A stretch of DNA of 64,000 nucleotides, taken from positions 3,629,501-3,693,500 of the forward strand of contig NZ_CP071955.1 in NCBI RefSeq assembly GCF_017603965.1. The letters run 5' to 3'. A program made the position numbers and the translations under genes. This stretch comes from Xanthomonas fragariae. GTDB lineage: Bacteria > Pseudomonadota > Gammaproteobacteria > Xanthomonadales > Xanthomonadaceae. The notes under the pieces were generated by a model. The model was not told where the DNA came from. It did no database searches and saw only the letters and a program-made list of their open reading frames with translations. Position 1 is the first letter of the stretch. Every line of letters begins with the position of its first letter. Below are positions 8,358 to 17,194 of this stretch, piece after piece.

Positions 8358-9661
8358 GTACGCCAACTGCTCGGCCCGATGCGTCCGGGCTGGTCCGCGT
8401 CGTCAACCGTTGGCAGATCGTCGGGTTATCGATCAACGATGTGATCGGCAGCGGCATCTATCTGCTGCCGGCCGCCACTGCCGCACTGTTGGGGCCGATG
8501 AGTTTGTGGGCGGTGATATTGGCTGGCCTGGCGGTGGCTCCGTTAGTGCTGTGCTACGCGCAGGCGGCGAGCTATTTCGACACGCCAGGCGGCAGCTACC
8601 TCTACACGCGTGAAGCGTTCGGCCCGTTTGTCGGTTTTCAGATCGGCTGGATGATCTGGCTGACGCGCATCAGTTCGGCAGCTGCATTGAGCAACGGGCT
8701 GGCCGATGCGGTGGCGCGGTTCTGGCCTAACGCAGCCACCGATCAATGGGCACGTCTGCTAGTCGTGGTCGGCGCGTTGGGGTTGCTGACCGCCATCAAC
8801 GTGATCGGGGTGAAGTCGGCCGCACGTACCGGCATTGCGCTGGTGATCGGCAAGCTGGTGCCGTTACTGTTATTCGTGGCGATCGGTGCGTTTTACGTCG
8901 ATTGGTCATGGGCCTTTGCCGGCACCACGCCCGACCTGCGCAACCTTGGCAATCTCGGCGAAGCCGCTTTGTTGTTGCTGTTCGCCTACGCTGGTTTCGA
9001 GAACATTCCCGCGGCCGCAGGCGAATACCGCAACCCGCGTCGCGATGTGCCGTTCGCACTGATCACCATGATCATCACCGTGACCTTGATCTACGCCGCG
9101 GTGCAGATCGTTGCGCAAGGCACGCTGCCGAATCTTGCCGCCTCGCCCACGCCATTGGCCGATGCCGCTAGCCGCTTTGGTGGCGAAGCGTTAGCGCTGA
9201 TCCTCACTGTTGGCGCCACCATTTCCATTCTCGGCACCACCAGCAATACAGTGATGCTCGGCCCGCGTTTTTTGTTCGCGCTGGCTAAGGATGGCTATGG
9301 CCCGGCGTTTCTGGCGCGCGTGCATCCCCGCTTCCACACGCCTGCAGCGGCGGTTCTCACCCAAGGCGTGCTGTCGCTTGCATTGACGTTGTCGGGCTCG
9401 TTTACGCAACTGGCGCTGCTGTCGATGGTCACCCGCCTGTTTGCCTACATCGGCACGGCAGCTGCGGTGATCGTGCTAGCGCGCCGATATCGGCAACGTA
9501 CCGAGACCTTGCGCCTGCCCGGAGGCCCCACCATCCCCATCGCTGCGCTGCTGCTCTCGCTCGGCTTGCTGGCCAGTGCCAGCTGGCAGAATCTGGCCGC
9601 TGCGGGCGTGGCGTTACTGGTCGGCTGGGCGTTCTATCTGTTCCCGCGCAAGGTCGCGTAG
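8354..9661 (+). CDS. APC-family amino acid permease
   Basis: A 435-residue integral membrane transporter of the amino acid-polyamine-organocation superfamily, with about twelve hydrophobic helices. Helix 1 carries the family signature (VGLSINDVIGSGIYLLP), including the unwound Gly-rich stretch that binds substrate, and helix 6 reads LLLLFAYAGFENIPAAAGE. The start MSTPTARPD at 8354 overlaps the previous stop as ATGA. Its position as last gene of the NlpC/P60-epimerase unit suggests uptake of amino acids or dipeptides released from murein. The substrate cannot be assigned from sequence. Confidence 0.87.
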   Translation: MSTPTARPDASGLVRVVNRWQIVGLSINDVIGSGIYLLPAATAALLGPMSLWAVILAGLAVAPLVLCYAQAASYFDTPGGSYLYTREAFGPFVGFQIGWMIWLTRISSAAALSNGLADAVARFWPNAATDQWARLLVVVGALGLLTAINVIGVKSAARTGIALVIGKLVPLLLFVAIGAFYVDWSWAFAGTTPDLRNLGNLGEAALLLLFAYAGFENIPAAAGEYRNPRRDVPFALITMIITVTLIYAAVQIVAQGTLPNLAASPTPLADAASRFGGEALALILTVGATISILGTTSNTVMLGPRFLFALAKDGYGPAFLARVHPRFHTPAAAVLTQGVLSLALTLSGSFTQLALLSMVTRLFAYIGTAAAVIVLARRYRQRTETLRLPGGPTIPIAALLLSLGLLASASWQNLAAAGVALLVGWAFYLFPRKVA

Positions 9662-9747
9662 TGGTTTCGCAACACCCTCGCGCAGCGCTCACGCACGCCT
9701 AACCGCGCACGCCCAACGCTGCGGCTCTACCTTCATGGGAGCTTGCG

Positions 9748-10245
9748 ATGAAATTTCGCCGTGTTTACAGCACATCCAATCTCGAGAGCGCGCAACGTGT
9801 GCTGCAAGCCGCGCGCAGTTCAGGCATCGACAACGATGCGCTGTCGCTGATCGCTCGCTCGGATATCGAGTTGCAAGATATGCCCGACGAACGCAAAAAC
9901 GCCAAAACCGACTTTCTCCCCGCTGCCGCACGCGGCGCTGCCACAGGCGGTGCCGCCGGCCTGATCGCGGGCCTGGTGGCGACCGCAGTGCCGTCGATTG
10001 GGCTGACGTTGGCTGGCGTCGGCGTCATGGCAATGGCCGGTGCTTTGGTCGGCGCCTGGTCCTCGGCGCTGATTGGCGCAACCGTGCCCGATCCGGTGCG
10101 ACGTCTATTCGAAGACCAAATCCAGGCCGGGCGCGTCTTGGTGATCATCGATGCGGATCAAGCATCGTTGCAGACTGCGCAATCCACAGTGGTTGCTGCA
10201 GGTGCAACACAGCTGCCCTACGACGCAGTATCTGCGGCTACCTGA
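9748..10245 (+). CDS. Glycine-zipper-like membrane-associated stress protein
   Basis: A 165-residue protein of no named family that I am sure of. An alpha/beta N-terminus (RRVYSTSNLESAQRVLQAAR) is followed by a long Gly/Ala-rich hydrophobic block (GAATGGAAGLIAGLVATA, then GVGVMAMAGALVGAWSSAL) and a C-terminal alpha/beta segment, VLVIIDADQASLQTAQS. This looks like general stress proteins in which a Gly-rich hairpin sits between two ACT-like halves. The start at 9748 has a GGGAGCTTGCG ribosome region. It may be membrane-inserted. Not obviously in an operon with its neighbours. Confidence 0.65.
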   Translation: MKFRRVYSTSNLESAQRVLQAARSSGIDNDALSLIARSDIELQDMPDERKNAKTDFLPAAARGAATGGAAGLIAGLVATAVPSIGLTLAGVGVMAMAGALVGAWSSALIGATVPDPVRRLFEDQIQAGRVLVIIDADQASLQTAQSTVVAAGATQLPYDAVSAAT

Positions 10246-10429
10246 TACGCCAAGAACGCACTGATGCAAGGCGCTCTGTGGAACGCAGCATCGATATCAT
10301 CGGCCCAGCAATTGCTGCAGACCACGCGCCATTTCGACCAGCCGCGTTGATGCTCTCCTCACCCGTCTTGGCAATGAATTTAACATCGGCCCGCCTACGT
10401 TAGATCGCACATACACCACGGAGACGAAC

Positions 10430-10762
10430 ATGAGCGTGCCGTATCAGATTCCTGGCCGCGCCCCAGATGAAAGCAGAAACCAGAACGTGTCGAACTACTG
10501 GCGCGAACGCTTTACCGAAGAGCCGTATTACACCGACGGCGATCGCTACGAAGATTACGAGCCTGCTTATCTCGCCGGACACGAAGCACGCATACGCGAA
10601 GTCGCACTCGCCTACGACCAGATAGAAGCGGAGTTGCATAAGGACTGGGAAACCAACCGTGGCTCGTCGTCATTGAGTTGGAGCAAGGCACGCCATGCCG
10701 TGCGTCGTGCGTGGGAAAATGCGGCCGATTTCGTCACTGGCGACGACATGTCCAGACCCTGA
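10430..10762 (+). CDS. Conserved hypothetical acidic protein
   Basis: A 110-residue hydrophilic, aromatic-rich protein with no signal peptide. Its centre is YWRERFTEEPYYTDGDRYED followed by YEPAYLAGHEARIREVALAY. Similar proteins of about this size occur beside stress-response small proteins in Xanthomonas and Ralstonia, but I know no function. The start is supported by an upstream GGAGACGAAC ribosome site seven bases before ATG. It follows the glycine-zipper gene by 184 bp, and both could belong to a general stress response. Confidence 0.65.
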   Translation: MSVPYQIPGRAPDESRNQNVSNYWRERFTEEPYYTDGDRYEDYEPAYLAGHEARIREVALAYDQIEAELHKDWETNRGSSSLSWSKARHAVRRAWENAADFVTGDDMSRP

Positions 10763-10832
10763 AAACGAAAACGACAACGCCACCGTCGCCACCGTCAAGG
10801 TGCCGTTGTCGCATCGGCGTATGCGTGGCGCG

Positions 10833-11199
10833 TCAATCCAATGCAGGCGGCGCCGAGCGCGAACATGCGGACGCATCCACATCCACCACAAAGCCAATGT
10901 TCTTCTGCAACGCAAAACGGCATACAACAGGCTCAGTGCATATGCCATCGCGTAGAAACTTTTTTCGCGCAGCAAGCAATGTCGCCTTGATCAACCCGAT
11001 GGCCAATAGCACCAGCGCAGTGATCAGCGAGAACCAGAAAATGGCTTAATACAACACGGTCACCGCAATACCATCCACGCGGTCACGCACGCTCTTTTGC
11101 AGTGAGACGCGGGCGTCTTGCAGAGAGTGATCCACGACAAGGGCGACCTGCACGGCGTCGTGCAGGGTACTTGAACCCGACGCGGGACACGTTGCCGAA
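10833..11199 (-). pseudogene. Possible interrupted small membrane protein
   Basis: In one minus-strand frame, a protein-like sequence runs from about 11199 (TLHDAVQVALVVDHSLQDAR, then VSLQKSVRDRVDGIAVTVLY) into an in-frame TAA at 11046-11048. It continues with a convincing transmembrane helix (AIFWFSLITALVLLAIGLIK) and a basic tail before a stop at 10833. The continuity on both sides of the stop suggests a gene killed by one nonsense change. The rest of 10763-11239 holds no other gene that I can support, only an 8-bp stem (CCTGCACG) at 11147-11166. The family is unknown to me. Confidence 0.27.
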
Positions 11200-11239
11200 A
11201 GGCTGCAGCGCCACCGCGCCCCATCCTCTGGAGAACTTC

Positions 11240-12415
11240 ATGCCTATCCGACGTCTGCGTGCACTGGCCTGCTCGCTCGCACTGTTCACAGCAAGCGCTG
11301 CAATCGCAGCGCCTGCTGCGGCCCCCGCAGCCTCCATTCCCAAGGCGCAATGGCCATTTCAGGCCACCACCATTGCCGATTTCCAAGAACCCTGGGCAAT
11401 GACTTTTTTGCCCGATGGCACGCTGCTGGTCAGCGAAAAACGGGGCGCATTGATGCGCCTGGACCCCAAGACCAAGCGTCAGAGTGCCATTACCGGGTTG
11501 CCGGCCGTGGCCTACGGCGGCCAGGGCGGTTTTGGCGATGTGCTCACGCACCCGCGCTTTGCCCAGAACCGCTTGGTTTATGTGAGCTACGCCGAGCCAG
11601 GCCAGGGCGATACCAGCGGAGCGGCCGTGGCACGCGCCAAGCTCACCCTGGATGCGACCGGCGGCGGCACCTTGTCGGATCTCAAGGTGATCTGGCGCCA
11701 GGAGCCCAAGGTCACCGGCAACGGCCACTTCGGGCATCGGCTCGCCTTCGATCAGGCAGGCAAGCTGTGGATCAGCTCCAGCGAACGGCAGAAGTTCGAT
11801 CCCGCCCAGGACATAAAGGCAAACCTCGGCAAGCTGATCCGTCTCAACGACGACGGCAGCGTGCCGGCCGACAACCCGTTTGCCGCGCAAGGCGGCGTCG
11901 CCGCACAGGTGTGGTCGCTAGGTCATCGCAATATCCTGGGCATTGCGTTCGACAACAAGGGCCGCTTGTGGGAACACGAGATGGGCCCCGCCGGTGGCGA
12001 TGAGCTCAATCTGATCCAGCGTGGCGCCAACTACGGCTATCCGATCGTGTCCAACGGCGATCATTACGACGGCACGCCGATCCCCGACCACACCACCCGC
12101 CCGGAATTGGCTGCGCCCAAGATCAGCTGGACGCCGGTAATTTCGCCTGCCGGCTTTGTGATCTACAACGGCACGCAGTTTCCGGCGTGGCGCGGCAATG
12201 GCTTCATCGGTGGTCTGTCGTCGATGGCGCTAGTGCAGGTTTCGCTCGGCGATCAGCCACGCGAAGTGGCCCGCTACGACATGGGTGCGCGCATCCGTGA
12301 AGTGGAGCAAGGCCCGGACGGGGCGCTGTGGCTGCTGGAAGACGAGGCCAGCGGCAGTACCGGGCGCCTGCTCAAGTTGACGCCCAGGAACAAGGCGGCC
12401 GAGAACGACGCTTGA
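11240..12415 (+). CDS. PQQ-dependent sugar dehydrogenase (soluble aldose/sorbosone type)
   Basis: A 391-residue periplasmic six-bladed beta-propeller oxidoreductase. The start at 11240 has a CTGGAGAAC ribosome site and a signal peptide (RALACSLALFTASAAIAA). Family features are WAMTFLPDGTLLVSEKRGAL near the first blade, a GHRNILGIAFDNKGRLW blade, and HEMGPAGGDELNLI followed by GANYGYP, as in E. coli YliI. Known relatives oxidise aldoses with PQQ and pass electrons to the respiratory chain; the substrate here is unknown. Its tail meets the oppositely oriented beta-glucosidase across a hairpin-rich spacer. Confidence 0.88.
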   Translation: MPIRRLRALACSLALFTASAAIAAPAAAPAASIPKAQWPFQATTIADFQEPWAMTFLPDGTLLVSEKRGALMRLDPKTKRQSAITGLPAVAYGGQGGFGDVLTHPRFAQNRLVYVSYAEPGQGDTSGAAVARAKLTLDATGGGTLSDLKVIWRQEPKVTGNGHFGHRLAFDQAGKLWISSSERQKFDPAQDIKANLGKLIRLNDDGSVPADNPFAAQGGVAAQVWSLGHRNILGIAFDNKGRLWEHEMGPAGGDELNLIQRGANYGYPIVSNGDHYDGTPIPDHTTRPELAAPKISWTPVISPAGFVIYNGTQFPAWRGNGFIGGLSSMALVQVSLGDQPREVARYDMGARIREVEQGPDGALWLLEDEASGSTGRLLKLTPRNKAAENDA

Positions 12416-12560
12416 GTCGATGCATCACCCGGATGCGACGACAACACAACTACGTGTTGACTACGTGTTGTTTGCCGTCTCGGATCATCGCACCAACCGG
12501 TGCTGCATTGAGTAGCAGCACCGAGTCACTGATTGGCATCATCGCCATACGCTCGCTGGC

Positions 12561-12590
12561 GATGGGTGCGATGGGTGCGATGGGTGCGAT
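12561..12590. repeat. Three 9-bp tandem repeats (GATGGGTGC)
   Basis: GATGGGTGC is repeated three times head to tail, and a fourth copy begins GAT. It lies in the 352-bp spacer between the convergent sugar dehydrogenase and beta-glucosidase genes. The array is short enough to vary in copy number by slippage. No gene is seen in the spacer. Confidence 0.8.
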
Positions 12591-12679
12591 AAAAATCTAT
12601 CGCTTGAAGGCGGCTGCAGTACTCCGGGCCCATGTGTTTGCAAAGCGTTCGCAGCTGTAGCCCCGGGGCCTCAAAACCA

Positions 12680-12719
12680 CCGATCAACCGCTGCGCACTA
12701 CGCAGCGCCTATTGATCGG
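12680..12719. terminator. Nested hairpin between convergent genes
   Basis: The outer stem CCGATCAA (12680-12687) pairs with TTGATCGG (12712-12719), and the inner stem GCTGCG (12690-12695) pairs with CGCAGC (12701-12706). It sits between the ends of the convergent genes at 12415 and 12768. There is no strong U-tract on either strand, so it may be a bidirectional transcript-end hairpin rather than a classic terminator. Confidence 0.5.
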
Positions 12720-12767
12720 TCGATCGCCTCGTGCGCTTCGAACTGGTGAGCAGACGCCTACCAACGC

Positions 12768-14939
12768 TCAGCCTTCCAACAACTCGAACGCCACCGCTTC
12801 GCCACTCTTGGCCGAAGCACAGACCCACACGTCGAACAGTCCCGGCTCGGCGCCGAACACACCCTTGTGGTTGGTAAAGGCTAGTGCATCGCGCGCCAAA
12901 GTAAACACGACATCCATACTCTCGCCCGGCTGCAACAACACCTTGCAGAAGCCCTTGAGTTCGCGCACTGGACGCACACGGCTGGCCACGCGATCGTGCA
13001 CGTACAGCTGCACCACATCTTCGCCTGCAACGCTGCCGGTATTGGTCACGCGGGTGGTGATCGCCAGCGTGTCGTCCCAGCCGAGTTGGGCCGTGCTCAG
13101 TTGCGGCTGCGCGTAGGCAAACGTGGTGTAGCTCAAACCATAGCCGAATGGGTAGAGCGGCTCGTTGGGCATTTCGCGCCAGCGCGCCTTGTATTCGGCC
13201 AGTGTCGGCAATTCCGGGCGACCGGTGCGCAGATGGTTGTAGAAATACGGCTGCTGCCCGGTCACCTGCGGGAAGCTGATCGGCAAACGCGCAGACGGGT
13301 TGTAGTCGCCGAATAACACATCGGCCACGCCGGTGCCGGTCTGCGTGCCCAGATACCAGGTCACCGCAATCGCATCGGCATCGCGCACCGCACCGTTCAA
13401 TGCCAGCGCGCGCCCGTTGCGCAACAACACCACGATCGGGGTGCCGGTCGCTGCAACGGCTTCGGCCAGCGCCTGCTGCGCCAGCGGCAAGGTGATCTCG
13501 GTGCGGGACTGCGCCTCGCCACTGAAACGCTGCGGCTCGCCAAGCGCCAATACCACCACGTCGGCAGCCTGCGCGGCATCGATGGCAGCGGAGATGCCAC
13601 CCTCCAGCGCTTCTTCCAGGCCACAGCCCGGCACCACGCTCAGATTCTCGGTACCGACCACCGCACGCACACCCTGCTCCAGGGTCACGTAACGCTCCTT
13701 ATCGCCGAATAGCGTCCAGCAGCCCTCGATGTTCTCGCGGTCCTGCACGAACGGGCCGATCAGTGCGATCTGTTGCCCGCGCTTCTTCAACGGCAATATC
13801 GCGCCGTCATTCTTCAACAACACGATCGAACGCCGCGCTGCGTCGCGCGACAACGCATCGTGCGCCGGCAGATGCGTGGCATCGGCTTCGCGGGCCGGAT
13901 CCAGCGAGCGATACGGATTATCGAACAACCCAATCGCCTCTTTCAGCTGCAACATGCGGCGCACGCTGGCATCCAGCGTGGCCATCGGCACCTCGCCGCT
14001 TTCCACCAGCGATGGCAGATGCGCGGCATAGAAACCGCTCTGCATGCTCAGATCCAGCCCGGCCAGAAACGCCTTTTTGGTCGCGTCGCGCTCGTCGGCC
14101 GCGTAGCCGTGCGCGATCAATTCCATGTCGGCGGTGTAGTCGGAAATCACCACACCGGGGAACTGCCATTCGCCGCGCAGGATCTCGGTGAGCAGCTCGT
14201 GGTTGGCGCTGGCCGGCACGCCGTTGATATCGTTGAACGAGGACATCACGGTCAACGCGCCGGCATCGAAGGCGGCCTTGAACGGCGGCAGATGCACATC
14301 GCGCAAGGTCTGCGGCGCAATGTCGACGGTGTTGTATTCCATCCCCGCCGCGACTGCGCCATACGCGGCGAAATGCTTCGGGGTGGCCAGCAGCGAGTCG
14401 TCGGCCTTCAGGTCGGCGCCCTGGAAGCCACGCACGCGGGCAGCAGCAAACGCTGCACCCAGCAATACGTCTTCGCCAGCGCCTTCGGCGCCACGGCCCC
14501 AGCGCTGGTCTCGGGCGATATCCACCGCTGGAGCGTAAGTCCAATGCAAGCCGGCGGCGGTGGCCTCGATCGCGGTGGCGCGTGCAGTGCGCTCGGCCAG
14601 CTCAGGCTCGAAGCTGGCCGCCTCGCCCAGCGGAATCGGGAACACCGTGCGCATGCCATGGATCACGTCGGCCGCCAGAATCACCGGGATGCCCAAGCGG
14701 CTTTCTTCCACCGCCACTTTCTGGATCTGCATGCCCAGCGCGGCGCCGACGCCATTGAACAGCGAGCCGACACGGCCCTGCCGCACCTGCTGCAATACCT
14801 CGTCGGCGTTGAGCACGTTTGCTTCGGGATTCACGTCCGGCGCGAACGGCCGCACCATGTCGGCGAATACACCCAACTGTCCGACCTTCTCTTCGACGGT
14901 CATCCGGGCAATCAGGGTTTCGATGCGATCAGCAGACAT
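12768..14939 (-). CDS. bglX: Glycoside hydrolase family 3 beta-glucosidase
   Basis: A 723-residue GH3 enzyme with the full three-part layout: TIM barrel (about 1-330), alpha/beta sandwich (about 350-570) and C-terminal fibronectin-type III-like domain. The nucleophile is the Asp in VVISDYTADMEL near residue 265. The substrate-binding KHFAAYG and the early LAADVIHGMRTVFPIPL are intact. The start MSADRIETLI at 14939 follows an AAGGATC ribosome site; there is no signal peptide, so the enzyme is probably cytosolic or exported by another route. It would release glucose from short beta-glucans or cellobiose. A LacI-type palindrome lies just upstream. Confidence 0.9.
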   Translation of the reverse strand: MSADRIETLIARMTVEEKVGQLGVFADMVRPFAPDVNPEANVLNADEVLQQVRQGRVGSLFNGVGAALGMQIQKVAVEESRLGIPVILAADVIHGMRTVFPIPLGEAASFEPELAERTARATAIEATAAGLHWTYAPAVDIARDQRWGRGAEGAGEDVLLGAAFAAARVRGFQGADLKADDSLLATPKHFAAYGAVAAGMEYNTVDIAPQTLRDVHLPPFKAAFDAGALTVMSSFNDINGVPASANHELLTEILRGEWQFPGVVISDYTADMELIAHGYAADERDATKKAFLAGLDLSMQSGFYAAHLPSLVESGEVPMATLDASVRRMLQLKEAIGLFDNPYRSLDPAREADATHLPAHDALSRDAARRSIVLLKNDGAILPLKKRGQQIALIGPFVQDRENIEGCWTLFGDKERYVTLEQGVRAVVGTENLSVVPGCGLEEALEGGISAAIDAAQAADVVVLALGEPQRFSGEAQSRTEITLPLAQQALAEAVAATGTPIVVLLRNGRALALNGAVRDADAIAVTWYLGTQTGTGVADVLFGDYNPSARLPISFPQVTGQQPYFYNHLRTGRPELPTLAEYKARWREMPNEPLYPFGYGLSYTTFAYAQPQLSTAQLGWDDTLAITTRVTNTGSVAGEDVVQLYVHDRVASRVRPVRELKGFCKVLLQPGESMDVVFTLARDALAFTNHKGVFGAEPGLFDVWVCASAKSGEAVAFELLEG

Positions 14940-14950
14940 GAGATCCTTGA

Positions 14951-14962
14951 GAAAACGTTTAC
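14951..14962 (-). promoter_or_regulatory. LacI-family-like operator upstream of bglX
   Basis: The palindrome GTAAACGTTTTC (minus strand) has a perfect AAACGTTT core, centred about 17 bp before the beta-glucosidase ATG. This is the classic shape of LacI/GalR-family sites with a central CG. Its position would let a sugar-responsive repressor block transcription or early elongation. No lacI gene is present in the window. Confidence 0.4.
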
Positions 14963-15119
14963 ATACACCGGCAATTCTAGCCTGAGGCGCCCGCGAGGAC
15001 GCAAGTCTAGGGAGTCCGGAGGTGGGACCGGGGGGGCGTAAAGCGGGCTCTGCCCATGCTTTGGCCTCACGAATTACCAGTGCCCGCCCTATATCCGGTT
15101 GCAGGTGTACGCCTGAGGT

Positions 15120-15479
15120 CTATATGGAACGACGCTCGCGCTCGATGATCACGCCCACCGACTGCGCGCCGCGCACCGCGCCCGGCTTGCTCAGCTTCAA
15201 CCGCAGCCAGTGCACCTGGAACTCGTTCAGCACGATCGCCGCGCAGCGCTCGGCCAGGGTCTCGACCAGCCCGAAGTCCGAGGCCTGCACGAATTCGATC
15301 AGCCGCTTGCTCACCGTCTTGTAGTTCAGCGTATCGGCGATGTCGTCACTGGCTGCCGCAATGCGGTTGTCGAAGCCCATCTCCAGGTCGAACCGCAGGG
15401 TCTGGCGGATACCCCGCTCCCAGTCGTAGATGCCGATCAGCGCATCGATTTCGAGACCTTCAATGAAGACTTTGTCCAT
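15120..15479 (-). CDS. folB: Dihydroneopterin aldolase
   Basis: A 119-residue cytosolic folate-pathway enzyme that splits 7,8-dihydroneopterin into 6-hydroxymethyl-dihydropterin and glycolaldehyde. Family features are MDKVFIEGLEIDALIGIYDWER (the catalytic Glu/Tyr region), a TLNYKTVSKRL segment, and VETLAERCAAIVL. The C-terminal lysine region is KLSKPGAVRGAQSVGVII. The start at 15479 is chosen by family length; the 15 codons upstream come from a repeat element. It lies downstream of tsaD on the same strand, as in other Xanthomonas. Confidence 0.93.
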   Translation of the reverse strand: MDKVFIEGLEIDALIGIYDWERGIRQTLRFDLEMGFDNRIAAASDDIADTLNYKTVSKRLIEFVQASDFGLVETLAERCAAIVLNEFQVHWLRLKLSKPGAVRGAQSVGVIIERERRSI

Positions 15480-15480
15480 G

Positions 15481-15590
15481 GGGGAGAATAGGAAATGGGG
15501 AATAGGAAATGGTGAGAAACACAAGCAACAGCACAGCAGCGCGGACGGGATCGGAGTGACGCTCTTACGATTGGCGATTCCCCGCTCCCG
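15481..15590. repeat. Bipartite G-rich/C-rich intergenic element (copy 1)
   Basis: A G-rich head with GGGGAGAATAGGAAAT units at 15481-15512 is followed, after a spacer, by a complementary C-rich tail (GATTCCCCGCTCCCG) at about 15576-15590. The same design recurs at 25065-25129, 40581-40688 and 47008-47055. It lies between tsaD (its tail overlaps the end of tsaD) and folB. Confidence 0.55.
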
Positions 15591-16635
15591 ATACCTGCGC
15601 CTGCGCCTGCGCTAACAGCGGCAAGCTAGCCATATCCCAGCGCGGCGTCACATGCACCGCGGCATCGGCGCGCTCGCCGGCCTCCAGCCGTAGCGCACCG
15701 GCGAAGGCGATCATTGCGCCGTTGTCGGTGCACAAGGCCGGGCGCGGGAAGCAGACCCGGCCGCCGCGTCGCTGCGCGGCTTCCTGCAGGCGCGCGCGCA
15801 GGCGCTTGTTGGCGCCCACGCCGCCGGCCACCACCAGGGTGTTGCAGTCGGCCGCATCCAGCGCGCGCAGGCATTTGATCGCCAGCGTCTCTACCACGGC
15901 GTCCTCGAAACCTCGCGCGATATCCGCCCGGACGGTGTCGGATTGGTCGCTGGCGCGCCAGGCCAGCAGCACCTGCGTCTTGAGCCCGCTGAAGCTGAAA
16001 TCCAGCCCTGGCCGGTCGGTCATCGGTCGCGCGAATTTATAGCGTTCCGGCGTGCCGGTTTCGGCCAGCGCTGCCAACTGCGGCCCGCCCGGGTACGGCA
16101 AGCCCATCATCTTGGCAGTCTTGTCGAAGGCCTCGCCAGCCGCGTCGTCCAGGGTCTCGCCCAACACTTTATAGCGGCCCAGCGCCTTCACCGACACCAA
16201 TTGAGTATGCCCGCCGGAGACCAGCAGCGCCACGAACGGCGGCTGCGGCGGGTCGTCTTCCATCAACGGCGCCAGCAGATGGCCTTCCATGTGGTGCACG
16301 CCGATCGCCGGCACGTCCAGCGCCCAGGCCAGCGAGCGCGCCACGCCAGCACCGACAAGCAGTGCGCCAACCAGGCCCGGACCGGCGGTGTAGGCCACGC
16401 CATCGAGTTCGTCGATGCGCAGCCCGGCCTCGCCCAGGGTCTGGCGGATCAGCGGCAGTAGCTTGCGCACGTGGTCGCGGCTGGCCAGTTCCGGCACCAC
16501 CCCGCCGTATTCGGCATGCAACGCGATCTGGCTGTAGACCGCGTGGGCGCGCAGCGCCGGCACGCCCGACAGCGCAGTGTCGTAGACCGCCACGCCGGTC
16601 TCATCGCACGATGATTCGATCCCAAGGACTTTCAT
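15565..16635 (-). CDS. tsaD: tRNA N6-threonylcarbamoyladenosine transferase subunit TsaD
   Basis: A 356-residue ASKHA-fold protein that transfers the threonylcarbamoyl group to A37 of ANN-decoding tRNAs, with TsaB, TsaE and TsaC made elsewhere. It starts [19 protein letters not shown], the universal N-terminus. The iron-binding HHMEGHL motif lies near residue 110, followed by LVSGGHTQL and [12 protein letters not shown], and the C-terminal metal ligand region is [11 protein letters not shown]. Length is slightly above the usual 335-350 because of a Gln/Ala-rich tail. It is divergent from rpsU, a conserved gene order. Confidence 0.96.
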   Translation of the reverse strand: MKVLGIESSCDETGVAVYDTALSGVPALRAHAVYSQIALHAEYGGVVPELASRDHVRKLLPLIRQTLGEAGLRIDELDGVAYTAGPGLVGALLVGAGVARSLAWALDVPAIGVHHMEGHLLAPLMEDDPPQPPFVALLVSGGHTQLVSVKALGRYKVLGETLDDAAGEAFDKTAKMMGLPYPGGPQLAALAETGTPERYKFARPMTDRPGLDFSFSGLKTQVLLAWRASDQSDTVRADIARGFEDAVVETLAIKCLRALDAADCNTLVVAGGVGANKRLRARLQEAAQRRGGRVCFPRPALCTDNGAMIAFAGALRLEAGERADAAVHVTPRWDMASLPLLAQAQAQVSGAGNRQS

Positions 16636-16790
16636 GGCAGCTCGGCAGTCAGGTACATGCGTCTATTTTCGCAGCTTTTGTGCTGCGCCGATCACACGGC
16701 GGCGATATGCTGCGCGCCGTGTGATCGCTGTCGGATCAAGCCCAAACGTAACGCTTTGACAAGCCTGCAGAGGTAGAACTTGCCGGGGGC

Positions 16791-16818
16791 TTGCAGGTCG
16801 TTGGCAAGTCGTTATAAT
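16791..16818 (+). promoter_or_regulatory. Sigma-70 promoter of rpsU
   Basis: TTGCAG at 16791-16796 and a consensus TATAAT at 16813-16818, separated by 16 bp. The -10 is about 97 bp before the rpsU ATG. The strong -10 fits a ribosomal-protein gene. A GC-rich leader follows. Confidence 0.7.
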
Positions 16819-16914
16819 GCGCGGCTCGCCGGGGCAACCCGGAAACTCCGTCACGCGAGTCCGCTCGCACCCGCCCGGGGCTCCCGGACGGAAATCCCAT
16901 CACCTGGAGAACCC

Positions 16915-17130
16915 ATGCCCAGCGTTAAAGTCCGCGAGAACGAGCCCTTCGAATTTGCGCTCCGCCGTTTCAAGCGCACCTGCGAAAAGGCCGGCGTGCT
17001 GGCCGAGACCCGCAAGCGCGAGTTCTACGAAAAGCCGACCCAAGAACGTAAGCGTAAGGCTGCCGCTGCTGTGAAGCGTCAGTTGCGTCGTTCCTCGCGC
17101 GACGTCACCAAGCGCCAGCGCTTGTACTGA
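16915..17130 (+). CDS. rpsU: 30S ribosomal protein S21
   Basis: A 71-residue, strongly basic small-subunit protein involved in initiation. It starts [19 protein letters not shown] and ends in a Lys/Arg-rich tail, [18 protein letters not shown], as in other gammaproteobacterial S21. The ATG at 16915 follows CACCTGGAGAACCC, a good ribosome site. A consensus promoter and a strong terminator bracket the gene. In many proteobacteria rpsU is followed by dnaG; here yqeY and a BrkB gene intervene. Confidence 0.97.
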
Positions 17131-17194
17131 TCGAACGCGGTTCCTTACCGGTGGGTAGGCGCTGTAGGCGCGACCCACCGGGATCGAACCCAAG

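Noticed and set aside
10670-10975. 101-codon minus-strand frame with a hydrophobic start
   Set aside because: Overlaps the conserved hypothetical gene at 10430-10762 and turns Arg-rich and then Ser-rich. The better protein-like frame there is the interrupted one at 10833-11199.
11060-11890. 276-codon minus-strand frame across the sugar dehydrogenase start
   Set aside because: Overlaps a well-supported gene for most of its length and lacks any domain.
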